38,888 bases of DNA, taken from Planctomycetes bacterium GWF2_41_51. GTDB taxonomy: Bacteria; Planctomycetota; Phycisphaerae; Sedimentisphaerales; UBA12454. The stretch is from assembly GCA_001825665.1 (NCBI GenBank), contig MHXZ01000020.1, positions 1 through 38,888 on the forward strand. The letters run 5' to 3'. Below the pieces are notes generated by a model. That model was not told the origin of the DNA, ran no database searches, and saw only the letters and a list, made by a program, of their open reading frames with translations. The translations under genes were made by a program, and so were the position numbers. Below, piece after piece: positions 34,653-38,888 of the stretch (position 1 is its first letter; each line of letters begins with the position of its first letter).

Positions 34653-36053
34653 ATGAATTTTTCGGAAACTGGTTTGAACAAAATTCGACAATTATCTTTT
34701 GATGAAGTATATCTGCCTGACTCATTACTAACGGAAGCATATGTACAATCTGCTCGCAACAATGTAATGGCAGCCGAAAAACCACAATTTTATGAAGGTT
34801 TTTTTTCGGTCTGTGTTGATGGCAAGTATCATGGCGGCAATGATGGTATAACATTTCCAGGTCTTGATTGGGGCCAGATAATGGAAGCTCTTTTATGGCT
34901 TGGTCAAAATAAAAAGGTTCTCGCAAGCTGGAACTATGTTAAACAATATGTTCGTTCAGACGGAAAAGTCCCCTTTGTTATTTCACCTTTAGACGCGGGT
35001 AGAGGACAATTTGAAAAAAATGGTGCTCTCTTCGAGCACTGGTGTCCCGGCAATCCGTTACGTATGCTTGCAAATGTAACGATGCTTCAGGTGGCAGATG
35101 CTATTTGCCATCATAATCTCGACAAAGATTGGCTTAAAAATGAAAGTTCAATGCTTCAAAGAATTGTAAATTGGCTTGAAGCCGAATTAATTACCAAGGA
35201 TTATCTCGTTGAAGGTGCGGGGTTCTATGCAGAAAGACCGATACGTTTTGCATATGATGGCATAGCACAATGTTATACCGCAGATACATTCAGCAGAATA
35301 GCAGAACTTTTTAAATGGATAGGATTTGATCAATTTTCAGATCATTGCAAAAAAATTGCTGGAAAGATAGCCGAGGCTTTCCAAAAGCATTTCTGGATAG
35401 GTGACAGATTTGCTGAATATATACATCCAGACCGAGGACAAATAGCTTTTCATGGTTATACAGACGTGGATTGGGCAGCCATTGCGACAGGTATCGCAAC
35501 ACCAAAACAAATGAAAATTCTTTGGCCGAATTTAAAAAATAATCAGGATTTTTATTATGCGGACATACCGACGGGCATTTCCACTAATCCTCAATCGTAT
35601 GAACCCTGGGAATGGGAAGGCACTGATAGAAACGATTTGGCTGCAATGGGAAGAGTGTGGTATTTGGAAGCATGGGCACGCTACCGTATGAAAGATTCAC
35701 AAGGTCTTATTCAATCTATACACAAAGTGGCAGAAATTGGAAAAAAACGAAATTGGTATTGGCGAGAGCGTTTCTATTCTCCACTCACAGGAGATGTTGG
35801 AATAGGTTATAATATTGACACTTACCTTGAATATCCAGCCAATCTCATTAGAATTATGAACCAATTCGTATTAGGAATCCGACGAGAATTGGATAGTTCA
35901 ATAACTGTAAATCCATGCGCTACGGATGATATGTGGCAAAAAGGATTTGGGCGGTTTTTTTTACATCAAGGCCATCAAATACCTTTGTTCTATTACAAAG
36001 GAAAACTTGAATTTACAAACATTGACAGTTCCAGAATTCATCTCGATGTTTGA
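34653..36053 (+). CDS. Six-hairpin glycosidase-like protein
   Basis: 466 residues. Repeated paired helices with aromatic- and Trp-rich loops (GGNDGITFPGLDWGQIMEALLWLG, FEHWCPGNPLRML, DGIAQCYTADTFSRIAELFKW, DVDWAAIATGIAT, EPWEWEGTDRNDLAAMGRVWYLEAWARY, LTGDVGIGYNIDTYLEYPANLIRIM) indicate an (alpha/alpha)6 barrel of the six-hairpin glycosidase superfamily, to which GH78 also belongs. Acidic residues in LDWGQ, DVDWA and WEWEGTD are candidate catalytic ones, but none can be fixed. There is no signal peptide, so it is cytoplasmic, unlike the lipoprotein before it. It is last in the plus-strand run. AGGAAG sits a few bases before the ATG. It is not close to the two GH78 genes of this window, and could be a glycosidase of an unnamed family. 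Confidence 0.7.
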   Translation: MNFSETGLNKIRQLSFDEVYLPDSLLTEAYVQSARNNVMAAEKPQFYEGFFSVCVDGKYHGGNDGITFPGLDWGQIMEALLWLGQNKKVLASWNYVKQYVRSDGKVPFVISPLDAGRGQFEKNGALFEHWCPGNPLRMLANVTMLQVADAICHHNLDKDWLKNESSMLQRIVNWLEAELITKDYLVEGAGFYAERPIRFAYDGIAQCYTADTFSRIAELFKWIGFDQFSDHCKKIAGKIAEAFQKHFWIGDRFAEYIHPDRGQIAFHGYTDVDWAAIATGIATPKQMKILWPNLKNNQDFYYADIPTGISTNPQSYEPWEWEGTDRNDLAAMGRVWYLEAWARYRMKDSQGLIQSIHKVAEIGKKRNWYWRERFYSPLTGDVGIGYNIDTYLEYPANLIRIMNQFVLGIRRELDSSITVNPCATDDMWQKGFGRFFLHQGHQIPLFYYKGKLEFTNIDSSRIHLDV

Positions 36054-36162
36054 TTATAACTTTTCATAAATATATCTCATAGACTAAGCTGTGCCCTCTA
36101 AGTGAAATCCTGTTCTTATTTCAGATAGAATATAGGGAATGTGAGTAAATATTTATCATTTT
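36054..36162. other. Tail-to-tail gap, no clear terminator
   Basis: 109 bases between convergent genes. A 6-bp inverted repeat TGAAAT...ATTTCA (9-base loop) lies near 36101-36121 but is AT-only and lacks an adjoining T-run. TTTTTT occurs near the right end. I do not call a terminator. Confidence 0.3.
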
Positions 36163-38805
36163 TTAATCATCCTCAGTTTCATCATAGAATTTTATATAAT
36201 CAGTTGGCTGCCCTACTTTAATAAACCTGCTAAGTTTTGTATGGTTGTTTGGCACTCCTTGCCTGGCATTTGCCGAATCTCTGGCCTGCAAAGCAAAATT
36301 GATATCAATAAATGTTTCCTGCATCCAATCAAGCAATGTATAAGTTTGAGTCCGGTTAATTATTCGGTTCCCAAGAGGGAAGGAATTTTCTTGTGATAGA
36401 TATTGCAATTCTTGCCCATAGTCTGCCTCGATAAAAATGTCACCGATGTAAATAATTGGGCCAACTGCATCAAGGGCTACTGTGCCCAAAGTTTCAATAA
36501 TATCACCAACGCACCATTCGGTGTCTGAGAGCGGAATAATTGTTTTACATTTTACATAATCTGGATTAAATGCACTATCAGGCGTAGAGTGTGTGTCTGT
36601 TACACAAGGGTCTGCAATAACTCTATATAGCTTTTCATCATAGAGTACCAGGCTGCCTTTTGTGTATGCTGGTTTATGGTCTTGCTGCCAAACATGGAAA
36701 TTTATGCTATTTAAGATTGTCGCTGGTGTACCCGATAAGACAACTTCTCTTGTTTCGAGTTCAATTGTTTTTAACAATAAATCTTGCTGTCGCTCTGGTA
36801 TATAATCAGTCGATAAGTTACCATCTTCTTTGCAAATCATTCTATAATTAACAGGATTGCTATCTTCATAGTCTGTGCATAAACAGCTTTCTGCATTTAC
36901 ATGCAATTCTACCCAAGGCTTTTCCCATGTCCAATTATCGGGGTCATTCATCGGCGGTATTGTCGATTCTGCTATATAATTTTTTGCTGTAAATAATTGA
37001 TGTTTGCCATTCATCCATTGAAAAACTTTGTCGCCTGCCTGATATTCGTTACCACCAACCTCACTATCATAGTGCCATGCTTCAACATTCTCCCGCTGCT
37101 CTGGCGTTAATAAATAATAAGGCAAAATGTATTTTAAATTTGCAAATGGATTATAACGATGTACAGGTGGGTCCGGTCTTGGCGGCTTATTATCTATCTG
37201 CAATAGCCGTGGGCCAACAGTATAATAAAAAGTAGGGTCAAAAAATTTCACTGGCACAATATCATAATCCATAGTTACCCATACATCAGAGACATCAAAC
37301 GATAATGTGCCTAAATTCGCACCGCCAAACCAATCTATATACCAGCCGTTTGATCGAAACTCTGCCCATGAAATTACGGTTTTATAATTGAACACAGTGG
37401 GAATCAATTTATAAAAACTCTCGTTGCCTACTCCAAGATTTATATATGTATATCGCCATTTGACATCTTCCGGCTTTTTTACAAATCTTGTAGATAAACC
37501 GCCTGCGGTTTGCGAAGTAAGCATATCGTATTCATCAAGCACATCCTCAATACCTAATTTTACGTTTATGCTTGATGGAAGTCCATTCAAGGGGGGATTC
37601 CATGCAAGACAACGCATTGCTGTTGCTAATCCTGACCTGTTCGAATAAACTTCTTTCCATTCAAACCCAGGCGTCGTATCTTCAGATTGACCATCCATAC
37701 CACCGACACTTGGATTTGCATAACCATACGATGGCCATTCAAGCGGATTTTTAGCCATAGCTGCTCTTAATAACGAAATTTGCTCCGATATGACCCCGCC
37801 CATATTTAAAGTGCCTTCTTGTTTTGATGTCGGATTATGAAAGTCACCATTGATGATTTGCAAATTAGGCCACGCTTGATGATATATCGCAAATTCCAAC
37901 AAATCATATAAATCCAGCAGCGCTTCGAGTTTCACTTCATACCGTAAGGTAAAACTTATTTCTCCATTATCTGCCATGGTATAATCAGCAGCACTTGCAT
38001 CGTGCCGCTCGCAAATTTCCTTGCTCCAACCTGCCTTTGTGAAATATGAGTTCTCTTGAGTTCCAATATTTATTGTATCGCTGACAGTTATAATTGTTCT
38101 GTTATTATCCGAATCATACCGTATATCAAGAACGTGAACACATTTTATTTGTTCAGGGTCATTACTCACTATCTCAGGATAACTTGAGCCACTCATATTA
38201 AATAGATGCAGCATCCAACCTACTTTTATATTCATAGATTCATCCGCATTGTTAAACCTGTTTTCACTATTTATTGCAAACGCATATATTTTACACCTTT
38301 GCCAGTTTGCAGGGTCATTTGCTGGCGATATAATCAAACCTGCAATATCATTTTTTGCGAAATACGATTTCCCCGCATCTGCTCGAACAGTCCATTTTTT
38401 ATAGGGCATATTTTCAAGCCAGGGCAGACCTTCCTCGAATGGAACTATTGAAACAAATTTATTATCAAATTCGTCAATTGTCGGCCTGTCGTTTGTACGA
38501 GGCGCAAACCATTTGCTTGACTCATAAACAATATTACCTGCAATAATAGGATATCCATAAGGAGAAAATGCAGGATTCCAACTATCTTTATAATGAATAG
38601 GCAAACCTCTTTCCTGTGCTCTCATAAATGGCCTGACTCTGCCGCAACCAAATTTAAAAGTTTCAAAATAGTCTCCATCATGATTTAAATTCCATTGCTC
38701 CATTAAAGCTGATTCTGATGGAGGGTTGTTAGGGTCATACGGGTCTATACATTGCGTATATAATGAATGAATTATGTTAAAAGGGTAATATCTGTCTGGC
38801 GTCAA
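36163..38805 (-). CDS. Large protein of unknown function with CBM5/12-like segments (TTG start)
   Basis: 880 residues. The TTG at 38805 has GGAAGGAA upstream (38813-38820) and no ATG fits better. No signal peptide or membrane segment is seen. Several segments follow the aromatic pattern of chitin-binding-like CBM5/12 modules (GdxVxyxGxxYxA...P...W): about 90-115 (AGNIVYESSKWFAP), 575-625 (YQAGDKVFQWMNGKHQLFTA, DPDNWTW) and 700-755 (YTKGSLVLYDEKLYRVIADP). Such patterns also occur in phage tail and baseplate proteins. The remainder is acidic, low in Cys and not recognised. The long Trp/Tyr-rich layout suggests a multi-domain structural or binding protein. It is not obviously linked to the sugar genes, from which it is separated by a convergent gap. 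Confidence 0.7.
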   Translation of the reverse strand: MTPDRYYPFNIIHSLYTQCIDPYDPNNPPSESALMEQWNLNHDGDYFETFKFGCGRVRPFMRAQERGLPIHYKDSWNPAFSPYGYPIIAGNIVYESSKWFAPRTNDRPTIDEFDNKFVSIVPFEEGLPWLENMPYKKWTVRADAGKSYFAKNDIAGLIISPANDPANWQRCKIYAFAINSENRFNNADESMNIKVGWMLHLFNMSGSSYPEIVSNDPEQIKCVHVLDIRYDSDNNRTIITVSDTINIGTQENSYFTKAGWSKEICERHDASAADYTMADNGEISFTLRYEVKLEALLDLYDLLEFAIYHQAWPNLQIINGDFHNPTSKQEGTLNMGGVISEQISLLRAAMAKNPLEWPSYGYANPSVGGMDGQSEDTTPGFEWKEVYSNRSGLATAMRCLAWNPPLNGLPSSINVKLGIEDVLDEYDMLTSQTAGGLSTRFVKKPEDVKWRYTYINLGVGNESFYKLIPTVFNYKTVISWAEFRSNGWYIDWFGGANLGTLSFDVSDVWVTMDYDIVPVKFFDPTFYYTVGPRLLQIDNKPPRPDPPVHRYNPFANLKYILPYYLLTPEQRENVEAWHYDSEVGGNEYQAGDKVFQWMNGKHQLFTAKNYIAESTIPPMNDPDNWTWEKPWVELHVNAESCLCTDYEDSNPVNYRMICKEDGNLSTDYIPERQQDLLLKTIELETREVVLSGTPATILNSINFHVWQQDHKPAYTKGSLVLYDEKLYRVIADPCVTDTHSTPDSAFNPDYVKCKTIIPLSDTEWCVGDIIETLGTVALDAVGPIIYIGDIFIEADYGQELQYLSQENSFPLGNRIINRTQTYTLLDWMQETFIDINFALQARDSANARQGVPNNHTKLSRFIKVGQPTDYIKFYDETEDD

Positions 38806-38812
38806 CTATAAT

Positions 38813-38850
38813 TTCCTTCCAACGACAATTATTTCTTCCCTTGTATTATA
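38813..38850 (-). promoter_or_regulatory. Ribosome binding site and -10-like element for the 880-residue gene
   Basis: On the minus strand TATAAT (38850-38845) is followed by GGAAGGAA (38820-38813), then TTG at 38805. No convincing -35 at the right distance. The element supports the gene starting here and not beyond the window edge. Confidence 0.45.
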
Positions 38851-38888
38851 ACAGTTATCCTTTATACAGTCTTATGAGATGCCCCCAT

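Noticed and set aside
36090-36162. Rho-independent terminator after the six-hairpin gene
   Set aside because: The only inverted repeat is a 6-bp AT stem without an adjacent T-run.
36163-38805. Prophage or contractile tail region
   Set aside because: A single protein with module-like segments is not enough; no terminase, portal, capsid, integrase or lysis gene is visible.
1-38888. CRISPR arrays, tRNA or rRNA genes, insertion sequences
   Set aside because: No regularly spaced repeats, tRNA-like cloverleaf ends, rRNA segments or transposase frames were noticed on reading either strand.

Overview
The window reads as a carbohydrate-catabolism island from an AT-rich member of the Planctomycetota, probably class Phycisphaerae, order Sedimentisphaerales or a close relative. 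This placement is an inference from three things: a PilD-type pseudopilin (FTLVELLVV start, DGHV tail) set between a sugar-type regulator and large secreted proteins, dockerin-like DxNxD repeats in a secreted protein of a class without known cellulosomes in this lineage, and the abundance of UroD-like and Gfo/Idh/MocA proteins. Four genes probably start at TTG. No rRNA, tRNA, CRISPR array, transposase or clear phage gene was seen. No gap between genes exceeds 300 bases; the largest is the divergent promoter region at 5095-5353.

Left block (1-5094, minus strand): a GntR/LacI-type regulator, a pseudopilin-like protein, a 928-residue secreted LamG + DUF4838 protein with a dockerin-like pair inserted inside it, and the N-terminus of another secreted protein. 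Second block (5354-18506, plus strand): two GH78-type alpha-L-rhamnosidases without signal peptides, a secreted metallo-beta-lactamase-fold hydrolase, a sodium:solute symporter, a UroD-like protein, two Gfo/Idh/MocA oxidoreductases, an enolase-superfamily enzyme and a ceramidase-like hydrolase. This looks like uptake and cytoplasmic dismantling of a rhamnose- or deoxysugar-containing glycoside.

Third block (26717-18509, minus strand): a DeoR-type regulator, a free-standing lipoyl domain, E1-alpha and E1-beta of a TPP-dependent 2-oxoacid/acetoin-dehydrogenase type complex, an MFS sugar symporter, two more UroD-like proteins and a PfkB kinase; it meets the second block tail to tail with two bases between. 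Fourth block (26871-36053, plus strand), divergent from the DeoR gene: a class II aldolase-fold protein with an altered active site, a close LsrF homologue, a ribulose-phosphate 3-epimerase homologue, an SDR and a class II (RhaD/YuxG-like) aldolase as separate genes, a D-lyxose isomerase-type cupin, a fourth UroD-like protein, an orphan lipoprotein and a six-hairpin glycosidase-like protein. The last gene (36163-38805, minus) is a large protein of unknown role with carbohydrate-binding-module-like segments.

The most interesting part is the DeoR-centred divergon. It pairs an LsrF-type thiolase with sugar isomerase, epimerase, kinase, aldolase and dehydrogenase genes, but with none of the other AI-2 (Lsr) genes, and with an E1/lipoyl module that lacks E2 and E3. 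My inference is a deoxysugar pathway in which a phosphorylated, oxidised sugar is cleaved by a CoA-dependent thiolase instead of, or alongside, a normal aldolase. Three copies of a 9-bp element spaced 21 and 41 bp apart sit over the divergent promoters and are the likely operators.
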